NCBI GenBank assembly: GCA_900473805.1
Contig: UCMS01000008.1
Span: forward strand, 1-64,000
DNA from: Hyphomicrobiales bacterium
GTDB taxonomy: Bacteria > Pseudomonadota > Alphaproteobacteria > Rhizobiales > Rhizobiaceae
Length of the DNA: 64,000 nt
Direction: 5' to 3'
Made by a program: the position numbers and the translations under genes. The notes beneath the pieces were generated by a model. It was not told the DNA's origin. It saw only the letters and a list, made by a program, of their open reading frames with translations, and searched no databases. How positions within the stretch are numbered: the first letter of the stretch is position 1; the number at the start of each line of letters is the position of its first letter. Below, in pieces: positions 51,770-60,646 of this stretch.

Positions 51770-52115
51770 AGGGGGCTCCCTCCTGCTTGGTCGCTACTGC
51801 GACATCATCATCCGCAATCACCGGGGAAACGCCGCAACAGCGATCGAGGTCCCCGATCGGAGGATGAAGGCTGCGGATTTCGTCCCAGCCACGGCGGCGA
51901 CCCCCAACTGATTTTTGGACACCCCGCGGGTTGAGTTGTCTGACGAACCGACACGTTCTCCCGCCATCACGAAAGCAGATGACTGGATCAGCTTTTTTCA
52001 TACGGCATGTCCGGCCTTACAGATTGACAGTTTCGAATTCATGGCATCAACTGACATTGTCAGACATCTTACATATACAGGGAACAGTGTCTGTTCGTCT
52101 TACAGGAGGAATGCC
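51770..52115. other. 346-bp divergent promoter region
   Basis: No supported gene. It holds the promoters of the HTH gene (minus) and the binding-protein gene (plus). The right end carries GntR-type operator sequences at 52057-52067, with a weaker copy (TCGTCTTACAG) at 52095-52105 overlapping the ribosome site. Confidence 0.55.
52057..52067. promoter_or_regulatory. Candidate GntR operator upstream of the binding-protein gene
   Basis: TTGTCAGACAT, matching the 11-mers found before the GntR gene and the deglycase gene. Variants ACATCTTACAT (52064-52074) and TCGTCTTACAG (52095-52105) follow, so several dimers could bind. Confidence 0.55.
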
Positions 52116-52943
52116 ATGAAGAAGTTCATCACCGGCTTGGCCCTGGGGGCCGCTGTCCTTGCAATGACGTCTGCGGCGCATGCCGGTTCGACACTTGATC
52201 GCGTCATGGGGAAAAAGGCGATGGTCGTCGCCACCAACAGCGGCTGGCCGCCGCAGAGCTATCTCGACGACAATAACGAGATGGTCGGTTTCGACATCGA
52301 CGTTTCCAAGGAAATCGCCAAGCGGCTCGGCGTCGAGGTCAGCTTCGAAACACCGGAATGGGCAACCCTGACGGGCGGGCGCTGGCAAGGGCGCTACGAT
52401 CTCGGCGTTGGCTCCGTCACGCCGACCAAAGCCCGCGCACAGGTGATCGACTTCGTCGGCATCTATTATTTCAGCCCCTATGTCTATGTGCTGCACAAGG
52501 ACAGTACGGCAAAATCGGTCGAGGATCTGAACGGGAAGGTCATCGGCGTGGAGACGGCCACAACCTCGGAAGATTTCATCAATCGAAAACTTGAAATCGA
52601 CGCTCCCGGCCTGCCACCGATCGAATACAAGCTCGAGCCAGGTGAAGTGCGTACCTTCGCCGATTCCATGTTGCCCTTCGATGACCTCCGCCTCGGCGAC
52701 GGCGTTCGCCTTGATGCCGTGATCGCCCCTGAACAGACGGCGCTCAATGCGATCAAGAACGGCTATCCGCTGCGGATCCTTGAAGGCGAATACGCATTCC
52801 GGGAGCCTCTGGTGGTCATCGCAGAAAAGGTCGATCCGGAATGGACCGCCAAGGTCGGCGGCATCATCGAGGAGATGAAGAAAGACGGTACTTTGTCCGC
52901 CCTGACCACCAAGTGGTACGGCAAGGACTACAGCGCCAACTGA
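52116..52943 (+). CDS. Amino-acid-type ABC transporter substrate-binding protein
   Basis: 275 aa, Sec signal peptide (cleavage near AAHAG, residue 23), then a family 3 solute-binding fold: VVATNSGWPPQSYLDDNNEMVGFDIDVSKEIAKRLG, RYDLGVGSVTPTKAR, NGKVIGVETATTSEDF and a C-terminal MKKDGTLSALTTKWYGKDY. GGAGGA precedes ATG 52116. It is the first gene of an operon with an FAD oxidoreductase, a permease and an EamA transporter. In this context (FrlB/FrlD nearby) the ligand may be an Amadori compound such as deoxyfructosyl-amino acid (inference), as for SocA of Agrobacterium. Confidence 0.88.
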   Translation: MKKFITGLALGAAVLAMTSAAHAGSTLDRVMGKKAMVVATNSGWPPQSYLDDNNEMVGFDIDVSKEIAKRLGVEVSFETPEWATLTGGRWQGRYDLGVGSVTPTKARAQVIDFVGIYYFSPYVYVLHKDSTAKSVEDLNGKVIGVETATTSEDFINRKLEIDAPGLPPIEYKLEPGEVRTFADSMLPFDDLRLGDGVRLDAVIAPEQTALNAIKNGYPLRILEGEYAFREPLVVIAEKVDPEWTAKVGGIIEEMKKDGTLSALTTKWYGKDYSAN

Positions 52944-52994
52944 CCTGCCGGCGTGGAGACAGGTTCTCCACGCCCAACCGCCTCCGGTGCCCCC

Positions 52995-54275
52995 ATGAAC
53001 TATCCCGACACTTATTATTCCAGGACGCTCACCGACCGGACCGAGCGGCCGGCGCTCTCAGGCGACATCACCTGTGACACGGTCGTCATTGGCGGTGGCC
53101 TCGCCGGCATTACCACGGCCTTGCAACTGTCGCGCGGCGGGCAGAAGGTGGTCGTCCTCGAGGCAAAGTCGATCGGGTTCGGCGCCTCGGGGCGCAATGG
53201 CGGTTTCGTCAGTGCCGGTTATGCGACCGATGTCGAACAGATATCCGGGATCGCCGGCCGAGAGGCGGCACACCGTCTCTATCTGATGTCGATCGAAGGC
53301 GTCGATTTCGTCAGAGACTCGATTTCAGGACTTAGCATCGCCGGCGCCGATCCGGTCGACGGCGTCACAAGCGTGATGCGCTATGATGACGGCGACGGTC
53401 TGCGGACCTATGCCACCGAGGCGCGCCAAAGATACGGGCAAGACCTGGAATATCTCGACACCGCCCGCGTTCGGCGGGAACTGAAATCCACGCGCTATTT
53501 TCACGGCGTCCGGGATCGGAAGGCATTTCACATCCATCCGCTGAACTACCTGCGGGGTCTCGCGGCCGAAATCGAGCGGCTGGGCGGTGTGATCTGCGAA
53601 AACTCGAATGCAATCGCCACCGAACTCAACGCTGGCAACAAGACGGTGCGTACAGCGGGTGGCACGGTAACCGCCCGAACCGTCGTCTTCTCGACCGGCG
53701 GATACACAGACCAACTGAACCCACGGCTCCGACGGGCGATGCTGCCGATCGCGACTTATGTCATGGTCACCGAGGAGGCCCCGGAGCTGATTGCCACGGC
53801 AATCACCACCCGAGATGGTATCGGCGACAACCGCCGGGCCGGTGACTACTACCGCCTGGTCGATGGCGGCAAACGGCTTCTATGGGGTGGGCGAATTACG
53901 ACGCGCGCCGCCTCCATGTCCGGCCTGGTCCACGAACTGCGGCGGGAGATGACGGGTACTTATCCGCAGCTGCGCGACCTCAAGACAGAATTGGCGTGGT
54001 CGGGGCTCATGGCCTATGCCCGGCACCTCATGCCCCAGATCGGTGAAATGCAGCCGGGGGTCTGGCATTGCACTGCCTTCGGCGGTCACGGCCTGAACAC
54101 GACAGCGATCGGGGGCAAGGTGGTTGCCGAAGGGATCCTTGGCGAAAGTGAACGGTACAAGTTGTTTGCCCCTTTCGGCCTGGTCTGGGCTGGCGGCATG
54201 GCGGGTCTGGCAGCCGCACAACTCACGTATTGGAAGCTCCAGGCACAAGACTGGTGGCGCGAACGAGCGGCCTGA
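52995..54275 (+). CDS. FAD-dependent amine/amino-acid oxidoreductase (DAO family)
   Basis: About 426 aa. Dinucleotide-binding motif VIGGGLAGITTALQLSRGGQKVVVLE (about 31-57), then GASGRNGGFVSAG, typical of PuuB/DAO enzymes, and a C-terminal FAD segment AFGGHGLNTTAIGGKVVAE. The related SocD is an amadoriase that oxidatively releases the amine from deoxyfructosyl amino acids (established); gamma-glutamylputrescine oxidase is another relative. The start is uncertain: ATG 52995 has only a weak site, GTG 52953 is possible. It lies between binding protein and permease, so it acts on the imported compound. Confidence 0.85.
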   Translation: MNYPDTYYSRTLTDRTERPALSGDITCDTVVIGGGLAGITTALQLSRGGQKVVVLEAKSIGFGASGRNGGFVSAGYATDVEQISGIAGREAAHRLYLMSIEGVDFVRDSISGLSIAGADPVDGVTSVMRYDDGDGLRTYATEARQRYGQDLEYLDTARVRRELKSTRYFHGVRDRKAFHIHPLNYLRGLAAEIERLGGVICENSNAIATELNAGNKTVRTAGGTVTARTVVFSTGGYTDQLNPRLRRAMLPIATYVMVTEEAPELIATAITTRDGIGDNRRAGDYYRLVDGGKRLLWGGRITTRAASMSGLVHELRREMTGTYPQLRDLKTELAWSGLMAYARHLMPQIGEMQPGVWHCTAFGGHGLNTTAIGGKVVAEGILGESERYKLFAPFGLVWAGGMAGLAAAQLTYWKLQAQDWWRERAA

Positions 54276-54287
54276 AAGGACAGCAGA

Positions 54288-55259
54288 ATGATCGGTCGTC
54301 TTATTCTTACCTATCCGGAGGCCTCCCGGCGCGTCGGCGGCTTGCTGATCCTCGTGCTCATTGCGCTGTCCCTTTACGCTCTGGGCATCAGTGGTGCCTG
54401 GATCGGCCGGCTGGTTCCTGCGGCCGATGCCGTTCTTGCCGACCATCCGGCGACCGCGAGAGCGTTGTCCGCAGCCCTGATCGCCATCATCATGGCCCTC
54501 AACTGGAAGCTCCTGCACCTTTTGAAGCGCAGTCATCAGATCGTCGCGGTCTGGCTGGAGCTCTTCGGCCTGCTGATGGTCTTCTTCTACTCCTTCGACC
54601 TCTCCTTTGCCTTCATCGCCAAGAAGATCGGCTTCCTGATCACCCAGGGCGTCACGACGACGTTGTTCATCTCGGCGATTTCGATCGTCATCGCGACCGC
54701 AATCGCGCTGGCCGGAGCGATTGCCAAGCTTTCCCGCAACGGCGTGATCTATGGGCTTGCGACTTTCTATACCTCGCTTTTCCGTGGCCTCCCGCTGCTC
54801 ATGCAGATCTACATCATCTATCTCGGCCTGCCACAGGTCGGTTATGTCATCGGGGCTATCCCGGCCGGCATCCTGGCGCTTTCCCTATGCTACGGCGCCT
54901 ATATGACTGAAATCTTCCGGGCCGGCATCGAGAGCATTTCGCGTGGTCAGACAGAGGGTGCGACAGCACTCGGCCTCTCCCCCAGCCAGACAATGGGACT
55001 GGTGATCCTGCCACAGGCCATGCGGGTGATCATCCCGCCGACGGGCAACCAGTTTATCGCGATGCTGAAGGATTCCTCCCTCGTATCGGTCGTCGGTGTC
55101 TGGGAGATCATGTATCTTGCCAGGACCCAGGGGCAGACCGAGTTCCGCCATATCGAGATGCTGATCACCGCCTCGATGATCTACTGGCTTCTGTCGATCG
55201 GTCTCGAGTTCCTGCAGGCCCGCATCGAGGAACGGTTCGGTCGCTTCAATGTCCGCTGA
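54288..55259 (+). CDS. Amino-acid-type ABC transporter permease
   Basis: 323 aa. An N-terminal extension of about 115 residues with three hydrophobic segments precedes a HisM/GlnP-type permease domain (GVTTTLFISAISIVIATAIALAG, SLFRGLPLLMQIYIIYLG, EIFRAGIESISRGQTEGATALGLS as the EAA loop). AAGGA precedes the ATG. Only one permease is present and no ATPase gene follows, which is unusual. The missing ATPase must come from elsewhere. Confidence 0.9.
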   Translation: MIGRLILTYPEASRRVGGLLILVLIALSLYALGISGAWIGRLVPAADAVLADHPATARALSAALIAIIMALNWKLLHLLKRSHQIVAVWLELFGLLMVFFYSFDLSFAFIAKKIGFLITQGVTTTLFISAISIVIATAIALAGAIAKLSRNGVIYGLATFYTSLFRGLPLLMQIYIIYLGLPQVGYVIGAIPAGILALSLCYGAYMTEIFRAGIESISRGQTEGATALGLSPSQTMGLVILPQAMRVIIPPTGNQFIAMLKDSSLVSVVGVWEIMYLARTQGQTEFRHIEMLITASMIYWLLSIGLEFLQARIEERFGRFNVR

Positions 55260-56130
55260 CTGCGTATGCGACACCGGAGGCGGCCGCGCGTCGCGCAACC
55301 GTCGAGGTGTCGTGCTCACACTGTTGGCCTTCGCCGTGTTTTCGGGGACGGATGCGATCGTCAAGCTCAGCACTGCGCGACTACCGGCACCCCAGGTCAC
55401 GCTTCTGGTCACGATCGCAGCCTTCGTCGTCCTCTGCCTCTATGCCGCCTTGACCGGCAACACACGTCGGCTCATGCCCCGACAGCCAAAGACCGCATTT
55501 TTGCGTGCGGTGCTGCTTGCGGGCGACACGGTGCTGATCCACTACGCCTTCGCACTGTTGCCCCTGTCGGAAGCCTATCTTCTGGCCTTTCTCACGCCCA
55601 TCCTGGTGGCCGTGATATCCTTTGTCCTCCTCGGCGAGCGGCTTTCGGTCACCGGCTGGGCGGGTGTCATCCTCGGCTTTGCCGGTGTGGCGGTGGCGCT
55701 GCAACCGGGGTCTGCCGAGATCAACCTCGGCCATCTGGCAGCGCTTGGTTCGGCCGTGCTGTTTGCGCTCTCGCTCCTCCTGTTGCGCAGGACAAAGATC
55801 GAGGAGAACGATGAGGCCTTGCTGTCCTCCCTGTTCGTCGTGCTGATCCCGCTCGCGCTGGCGGTCGCGTCGGCCCATGAGGGCCTGGTCTCCTTACGCC
55901 CGTTGGACGTCGCCCTGGTGGTGGCGGGGGGCATCCTGCTTCTCGCCGGTCACGGGCTGCTGATCCGTGCTTTCCGGATTGCGGAGGCATCGGTGGTGGC
56001 CCCGTTCCAGTACAGTCAAATCATCTGGGGCTGTCTCTACGGAGCACTTCTGTTTTCGGCGCCGATTGAGATGCACACCCTTTTGGGGGCGGCCATCATC
56101 ATCGTTTCTGGGTGGCTGGTTCTTAAATAG
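55249..56130 (+). CDS. EamA/DMT-family transporter
   Basis: 293 aa with ten predicted membrane segments in two EamA repeats (about 20-145 and 155-292; first ends FVLLGERLSVTGWAGVILGFAGVAVAL, second ends AIIIVSGWLVL). Its ATG overlaps the last 11 bp of the permease gene. Ribosome site is weak, so translation is probably coupled. It may export a product or import a related metabolite; the family covers many metabolites. Confidence 0.88.
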   Translation: MSADCVCDTGGGRASRNRRGVVLTLLAFAVFSGTDAIVKLSTARLPAPQVTLLVTIAAFVVLCLYAALTGNTRRLMPRQPKTAFLRAVLLAGDTVLIHYAFALLPLSEAYLLAFLTPILVAVISFVLLGERLSVTGWAGVILGFAGVAVALQPGSAEINLGHLAALGSAVLFALSLLLLRRTKIEENDEALLSSLFVVLIPLALAVASAHEGLVSLRPLDVALVVAGGILLLAGHGLLIRAFRIAEASVVAPFQYSQIIWGCLYGALLFSAPIEMHTLLGAAIIIVSGWLVLK

Positions 56131-56153
56131 CAGCCGACCTGCAGGGGTTGCGC

Positions 56154-56885
56154 CTATTTGCGGACCAGGCTGAAGGTGAAATGGCTGCCTCGATGATAGT
56201 CCAGCGCATAATTGACCGGCTTGCCCGCCGCGTCGAAACAGGTCTCCGCAATCAGCAGGGACGGACCAAAATCGCGCAGATCGTGACGCTCCACGACGTC
56301 CGAGGGCAAAAGGACCGAAGAGACTGTCGCCGCCGACATGCGCGGCCGGTGGCGATATTGCTCCAGCAGATTGAGCAGCGAGCCACTCCAGTCGATGTCG
56401 TAGACCTTGGCAGGAATGATCGTACGCGGGATGTAGTCGATGCAGTAGAGAATTGGCTCCTCGTCATGGAGGCGCAAACGTTCGATCCTGATTACGCGCG
56501 CCTTGCTCTCCAGACCGAGCTTTTCCGCCACCAGAGCCGGCGCATCTTCCTCGCTGATCGAGAGGACCTTGTTCACCGGCCGATAGCCATAGTGTTGCGC
56601 CATGTCGGTGACGCTTTCGAACACGGTGATCGGTCTGTCGACCTGGACCGCCGACATCGCCGATATGAATCGACCCCGGCCGTGCTCGACATAAATGATA
56701 TCGTCCTGCTCGAGAAGTTTCAGTGCCTCTCGAAGAGCCGGACGAGAGATACGGAACCGCTGGGTCAGCTGAGCTTCGGTCGGCAGCTTGTCGCCGGGCT
56801 TGAGCCCCTCGGCGCGAATGAGCTCTGCGATCCGGTCCCGAAGCTGGATCGCCAGGGTTCTGGAATCACGGATCGGATCGTCCAC
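56154..56885 (-). CDS. GntR/HutC-family regulator with UTRA domain
   Basis: 243 aa from GTG 56885 (GAGGTG upstream); the frame extends to 56945, but that would include the operator region. A winged-helix HTH (about 10-75; GDKLPTEAQLTQRFRISRPALREALKLLEQDDIIYVEHGRGRFI) is followed by a UTRA ligand-binding domain. Related FrlR/SocR proteins control Amadori-compound genes. It lies between the two target operons: the transporter operon ends convergent to it and frlBD begins divergent from it. The 11-bp sites TTGTC-T-KACAM before all three units are the likely operators. Confidence 0.88.
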   Translation of the reverse strand: MDDPIRDSRTLAIQLRDRIAELIRAEGLKPGDKLPTEAQLTQRFRISRPALREALKLLEQDDIIYVEHGRGRFISAMSAVQVDRPITVFESVTDMAQHYGYRPVNKVLSISEEDAPALVAEKLGLESKARVIRIERLRLHDEEPILYCIDYIPRTIIPAKVYDIDWSGSLLNLLEQYRHRPRMSAATVSSVLLPSDVVERHDLRDFGPSLLIAETCFDAAGKPVNYALDYHRGSHFTFSLVRK

Positions 56886-56899
56886 GGCCACCTCGCAGT

Positions 56900-56926
56900 T
56901 TGTCTTACACCGTTCTTGTCTGACAA
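56900..56926. promoter_or_regulatory. Two GntR operator-like sites before the regulator gene
   Basis: TTGTCTTACAC (56900-56910) and TTGTCTGACAA (56916-56926), centres 16 bp apart, 15 bp upstream of the GTG start of the GntR gene. Suggests autorepression. Confidence 0.6.
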
Positions 56927-57038
56927 AGGCTGCAAGGTCAAGCATCGTGCCGGTTCGTTACAGCCGCTACGAACGTTGAGAAACTCGCCGAGCCCTCCCT
57001 CCCCTCATCACCTTGACGCAGAGCGATAATGATGTCAG

Positions 57039-57049
57039 TTGTCTTACAA
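57039..57049. promoter_or_regulatory. GntR operator-like site before the deglycase gene
   Basis: TTGTCTTACAA, extended as AGTTGT-CTT-ACAACT (57037-57051), an inverted repeat 43 bp before the FrlB-like start. Confidence 0.62.
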
Positions 57050-57093
57050 CTTAGTGCGCCATGTATAGCCTAACCTCATGGATGGAGAGCCGA

Positions 57094-58107
57094 ATGCTTA
57101 ATTTCGACGAAAACCGTTTCCTCACGATCCAGGGCGGTGCGGTCGCCTTGCGCGACCGTCTGGACCGCGTGGTTTCCGACTGCCTGACAGCCGGCGCTGA
57201 AAACATCTATTTCCTCGGCACGGGTGGTGCCGCCATCCTGATGCAGCCCGCAGCCCAGTTGCTTCAGCGTCGCTCCCGCTTTCCCGCCTTCATCGACATG
57301 CCAGCGGAATTGATCCTCACGGGATCCGCCAATCTCTCGTCCAAATCCATCGTCGTGATCCCGTCCCTTTCGGGGACCACGAAGGAGAGCGTTGCCCTTC
57401 TGGAAAAATTGAAGGAGATCGGAGCGACCGTAATCACGCTGGTCGGCCATGCCGAGACGCCGCTCGGCCAAGGCGGAGACCATGTGTTCGTCAACTTCGC
57501 CGAGGACGACACGTCCTGTGAATCCTTCTATCTGCAATCGCTGTTCATCGCCCTGTCTGTCATGCGCCACCGCGGCGAAATCTCGAACTATGCCGAAATC
57601 GCCAGCGAACTGGACCGCCTTCCGGCCCTGCTGCTCGAGGTGAAACGCGCTTTTGAGCCTCAGGCGGAAGCCTTCGCACGGAAGCTGGCGGCGGCCGATT
57701 ACCACATCATCACCGGCGCCGGAAATGTGTGGCCGGAGGCCTTTTATTACGGCATGTGCATTCTGGAAGAGATGCAGTGGATCCGCACCCGCCCCGTGCA
57801 TGCCTCCGACTTCTTCCACGGCACTCTGGAGCTCATTGAAAAAGGCGTCAGCCTGATCCTCTTCAAAGGCGAAGACGAGTTGCGGCCGCTGGCCGAACGT
57901 GTCGAGAAATTCGCCCCGACCTATACCGACTCCATGACGGTCCTGGATACGGCGGAGTTCGAGCTTCCGGGGATCTCTTCCGAGGTTCGCAAGCTGATCT
58001 CGCCTGTTCTGCTGGCTACCGTGCTCGAGCGGATCAGTGCCCATCTCGAGGTCATGCGTAATCATCCGCTTACAACACGCCGTTACTACAAACGCGTCGC
58101 CTACTAA
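57094..58107 (+). CDS. frlB: FrlB-like SIS-domain sugar isomerase/deglycase
   Basis: 337 aa with two SIS domains. First: NIYFLGTGGAAILMQPAAQLLQ (about 36-57) and IPSLSGTTKES (about 87-97); second begins near ADYHIITGAG. ASDFFHGTLELIEKG contains the His/Glu region used by FrlB and GlmS-like isomerases. FrlB cleaves fructoselysine 6-phosphate to glucose 6-phosphate and lysine. ATG 57094 has GGAGAG upstream; earlier in-frame ATGs lack sites. It precedes the FrlD-like kinase, whose product it would use. The exact amino acid part of the substrate is unknown. Confidence 0.82.
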   Translation: MLNFDENRFLTIQGGAVALRDRLDRVVSDCLTAGAENIYFLGTGGAAILMQPAAQLLQRRSRFPAFIDMPAELILTGSANLSSKSIVVIPSLSGTTKESVALLEKLKEIGATVITLVGHAETPLGQGGDHVFVNFAEDDTSCESFYLQSLFIALSVMRHRGEISNYAEIASELDRLPALLLEVKRAFEPQAEAFARKLAAADYHIITGAGNVWPEAFYYGMCILEEMQWIRTRPVHASDFFHGTLELIEKGVSLILFKGEDELRPLAERVEKFAPTYTDSMTVLDTAEFELPGISSEVRKLISPVLLATVLERISAHLEVMRNHPLTTRRYYKRVAY

Positions 58108-58180
58108 GACGACAGAACGGAAGGGATCGCGCCGCGACGCTTGCGCGATCCCGTCGTGCACGGCATGAAGGGGGATGACC

Positions 58181-58984
58181 ATGCTCAGATTTGCCGCAGT
58201 CGGTGACAACTGCATCGATCGCTTCCGCCCCTCGGGCCTGTCGCTGATCGGCGGCAATGCAGTGAACGTCGTCGTGCAGCTGGCGCGGCTCGGTCACCAG
58301 GCCCACTATTTCGGTGCGGTCGGCGAAGATGCCGACGGCCATCGTACGATCGCGGCCCTTGCCGCACATGGCGTGAAGGTCGGCAACGTCCAGCGCAAGC
58401 CCGGCCACACCGCCTTCACCGACATCGACGTTCTCCCCTCTGGCGAACGCGTCTTCGCCTATGAAGATTTCGGCGTCTGCGCCGGCTATCGCCCGACATT
58501 GGCGGAGGTCGAGATGCTGAAAACCATGGACCACGTGCATATCGGATGGATGGACGACCACGGGGCGCTCAAAGAAGAGCTTTGTCGGGCCGGCGTCTCG
58601 GTTTCACAGGACATATCCGTGAATGCCCACCCGGAAAACCTGCTCGTATCCGGTCTTTCGGTTGCCTTCGGATCGGCGGGCGAAGATGCTGGCCTGGCCG
58701 ACATCATGCTGCGCCGACTGATCGCAGAGGGAGCGAAGCTGGCCGTCGTCACGCGCGGCGCCGACGGCGCTTGTGTCAGTGATGGCGAACAGACGATCGC
58801 GGCGGGTGCCCAGCCGGTCGACGTCATCGATACGACGGGAGCGGGTGACAGCTTCATCGCAGGATTTCTCTCTGCCTACCGCGCGGGATCTGGCTGGGAA
58901 ACGTGCCTGGAGGCGGGCCAGAGGCTCGCCGCGCAAACCTGCGGCCATCTTGGCGGTTTTCCGCAGGCAGAGCAGGTCCGATAG
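58181..58984 (+). CDS. frlD: FrlD-like PfkB-family kinase
   Basis: 267 aa. The start FAAVGDNCIDRF and SLIGGNAVNVVVQLARLG match fructoselysine 6-kinase FrlD closely. The C-terminal ATP/base motif DTTGAGDSFIAGFL with catalytic Asp (near residue 223) is intact. It phosphorylates an Amadori compound at C6 for the deglycase. ATG 58181 is eight bases after AGGGG; ATG 58175 lies inside the site. 73 bp after the deglycase gene. Confidence 0.85.
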   Translation: MLRFAAVGDNCIDRFRPSGLSLIGGNAVNVVVQLARLGHQAHYFGAVGEDADGHRTIAALAAHGVKVGNVQRKPGHTAFTDIDVLPSGERVFAYEDFGVCAGYRPTLAEVEMLKTMDHVHIGWMDDHGALKEELCRAGVSVSQDISVNAHPENLLVSGLSVAFGSAGEDAGLADIMLRRLIAEGAKLAVVTRGADGACVSDGEQTIAAGAQPVDVIDTTGAGDSFIAGFLSAYRAGSGWETCLEAGQRLAAQTCGHLGGFPQAEQVR

Positions 58985-59029
58985 CCAAGCGGGGCCGTTC
59001 GAGCGACAGTCCCGGCCTTCAGGGTGGGA

Positions 59030-60016
59030 TCAGGCAGGCAGGGCATTTCGCATCTGACCCGGCGTCTTTCCGTGCACGCTCTTGAACACGCGGTTGAAAT
59101 GCGAGGTGTTCTCAAAGCCGACCTGAAGGGCGATGTCGATCAGCGAGGCATCCGTCTGGGCGACGAGCATTTTCGCCCGCTCCATGCGCAGCCGCATATA
59201 GACCTTGGCGGGAGAGGCCTTCAGTTCCTGGGCGAAAAGCCGTTCGAGCTGGCGGCGGGAGAGGCCCACCGAGCGTGCAAGCTGATCGATCGTAAGCTCG
59301 CTTTCAAGCGTCTGCTCCATCAGGATGAGCACGGCCTTCAGTCGCGGATCCTCACATTCGATGGTCAGCGGGCGGCGCACCTGGATATCTCGGTTCGACC
59401 GGGCGCGCTCGATCTGCAGCACCTCCAAAGCATTTCGCTCGGCATCGTGGCCGAGATACTGGCGCACGATGAAGGCCGCGAGATCGGCAGAACTGCTGCC
59501 GCCGGCGCAGGAACCGCGTCGCCGGTCAAGATTGAAGAGCCTGTCCGAGCGGACATCGAGATCCGGGAAGCGTTCCCGAAACGCCTGATAATGGAGCCAA
59601 CTGACGCAACTCTGATGACCCTTCATCAGGCCTGCATCCGCGAGAATGAAGGTGCCCGTGCACAATCCGATCAAAGGCACCTTCTGCGCATCCGCACGGC
59701 GCAGGAACTGGACAGTCTCCGCATCCACCGCTGCCTGCTGGCCGAGCAGGCCACCGACCACAACGATGTAGTCGAAACGGCTCGGATCGACGAAATCGCT
59801 GGTGGGCGCCACCTGGACCCCGCAACTGGATGTGATCAGGTGGCGCGTGCTGCCAAGCACCTGCCAATCGGCATTGACCCGGCCGGACCGATCGAACTCG
59901 TCACTGGCAAGACGGATGGTATCGACAAAAAGAGCAAAGGCCGACAGCGTGAAGGCGCGCGACAGCACGAAGGCGATCTTCAATTGCGGTTTCGTGTTGC
60001 GCTCCGCAGTAGCCAT
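59030..60016 (-). CDS. GlxA-family transcriptional regulator (DJ-1/PfpI + AraC HTH)
   Basis: 328 aa. A DJ-1/PfpI-like N-terminal domain (about 12-185) with nucleophile-elbow-like GLCTGTFILADAGLM (near residue 118), then an AraC HTH domain (ELTIDQLARSVGLSRRQLERLFAQELKASPAKVYMRLRMERA and DIALQVGFENTSHFNRVFKSVHGKTPGQMR). The family often activates amine or quaternary-ammonium catabolism (GbdR, ArgR/OruR types). It is convergent with frlBD and might respond to an amine derived from that pathway. ATG 60016. Confidence 0.88.
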   Translation of the reverse strand: MATAERNTKPQLKIAFVLSRAFTLSAFALFVDTIRLASDEFDRSGRVNADWQVLGSTRHLITSSCGVQVAPTSDFVDPSRFDYIVVVGGLLGQQAAVDAETVQFLRRADAQKVPLIGLCTGTFILADAGLMKGHQSCVSWLHYQAFRERFPDLDVRSDRLFNLDRRRGSCAGGSSSADLAAFIVRQYLGHDAERNALEVLQIERARSNRDIQVRRPLTIECEDPRLKAVLILMEQTLESELTIDQLARSVGLSRRQLERLFAQELKASPAKVYMRLRMERAKMLVAQTDASLIDIALQVGFENTSHFNRVFKSVHGKTPGQMRNALPA

Positions 60017-60329
60017 GCGTTTCGAGATCCCGGCCTGTTCCGTTCGTGCAGTCTTAGCCGATCCGACGCCCCGATCCTAGGAGAGCCTGTCTTGCATCTA
60101 TGGGTTTTTATAGCGTGATCAGAGCTTCGCAATTCCTGAAGATGGCGGGCGTTTGCCCGACCATCCTTGTTCGCGCCGACCTCGGCCCTATATCCATAGA
60201 TAGTGGCGTCGACGAAAGAGGCCATTTCGTGACGACGCACTCGCCGGACAATCCGCACCGGCAAAGAAAGACATGAATTGTCTACCCCCCGAGATGTCTC
60301 GTCAATCAACGCTCAGCAAGGAACCGCAC
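60017..60329. other. 313-bp intergenic region
   Basis: Promoter region of the GlxA-type regulator (minus) and the 67-aa protein (plus). No supported gene and no clear repeat. Confidence 0.45.
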
Positions 60330-60533
60330 ATGCCGATCCATCGCTTCACCGTCGGCCAAGCCGTACGGCTGACCAGTCTGGCCACCCTCACACCCAAGGC
60401 GGCATCGACCTATACCGTTGAGGCTGCTCTGCCACCCTACGACAACAGCCCGCAATATCGGCTGTACAACGCCGAACTCAAGCAGGGACGCGTGGCCATG
60501 GAACGGGATTTGGAGCCGTATTTCGTTTCCTGA
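60330..60533 (+). CDS. 67-aa conserved-looking protein of unknown function
   Basis: A small soluble protein (IHRFTVGQAVRLTSLATLTPKAASTYTVEAALPP near the start, QYRLYNAELKQGRVAMERDLEPYF at the end), beta-rich by appearance. It resembles small rhizobial proteins whose Tyr-x-Leu-Tyr and 'E.D.EP' ends look like a short SH3-like barrel; this is only an impression. AAGGAA precedes ATG 60330 and a strong terminator follows, so it is a monocistronic gene. Confidence 0.7.
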   Translation: MPIHRFTVGQAVRLTSLATLTPKAASTYTVEAALPPYDNSPQYRLYNAELKQGRVAMERDLEPYFVS

Positions 60534-60554
60534 CGCCACTGCATCTGGTTTCGA

Positions 60555-60600
60555 CATCAAAGCACCGGCCGAAGTTCTCGACCGGTGCTTTGATGCTTTT
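60555..60600 (+). terminator. Strong intrinsic terminator after the 67-aa gene
   Basis: A 14-bp perfect stem (60555-60568 with 60582-60595) with a 13-nt loop, followed by CTTTTGCTTT. It lies 22 bp after the stop and separates this unit from the convergent giant gene. Confidence 0.88.
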
Positions 60601-60646
60601 GCTTTCTGAAGGATGACCGTCCGGAGATGTCTCTGTCCTCTCAGGA

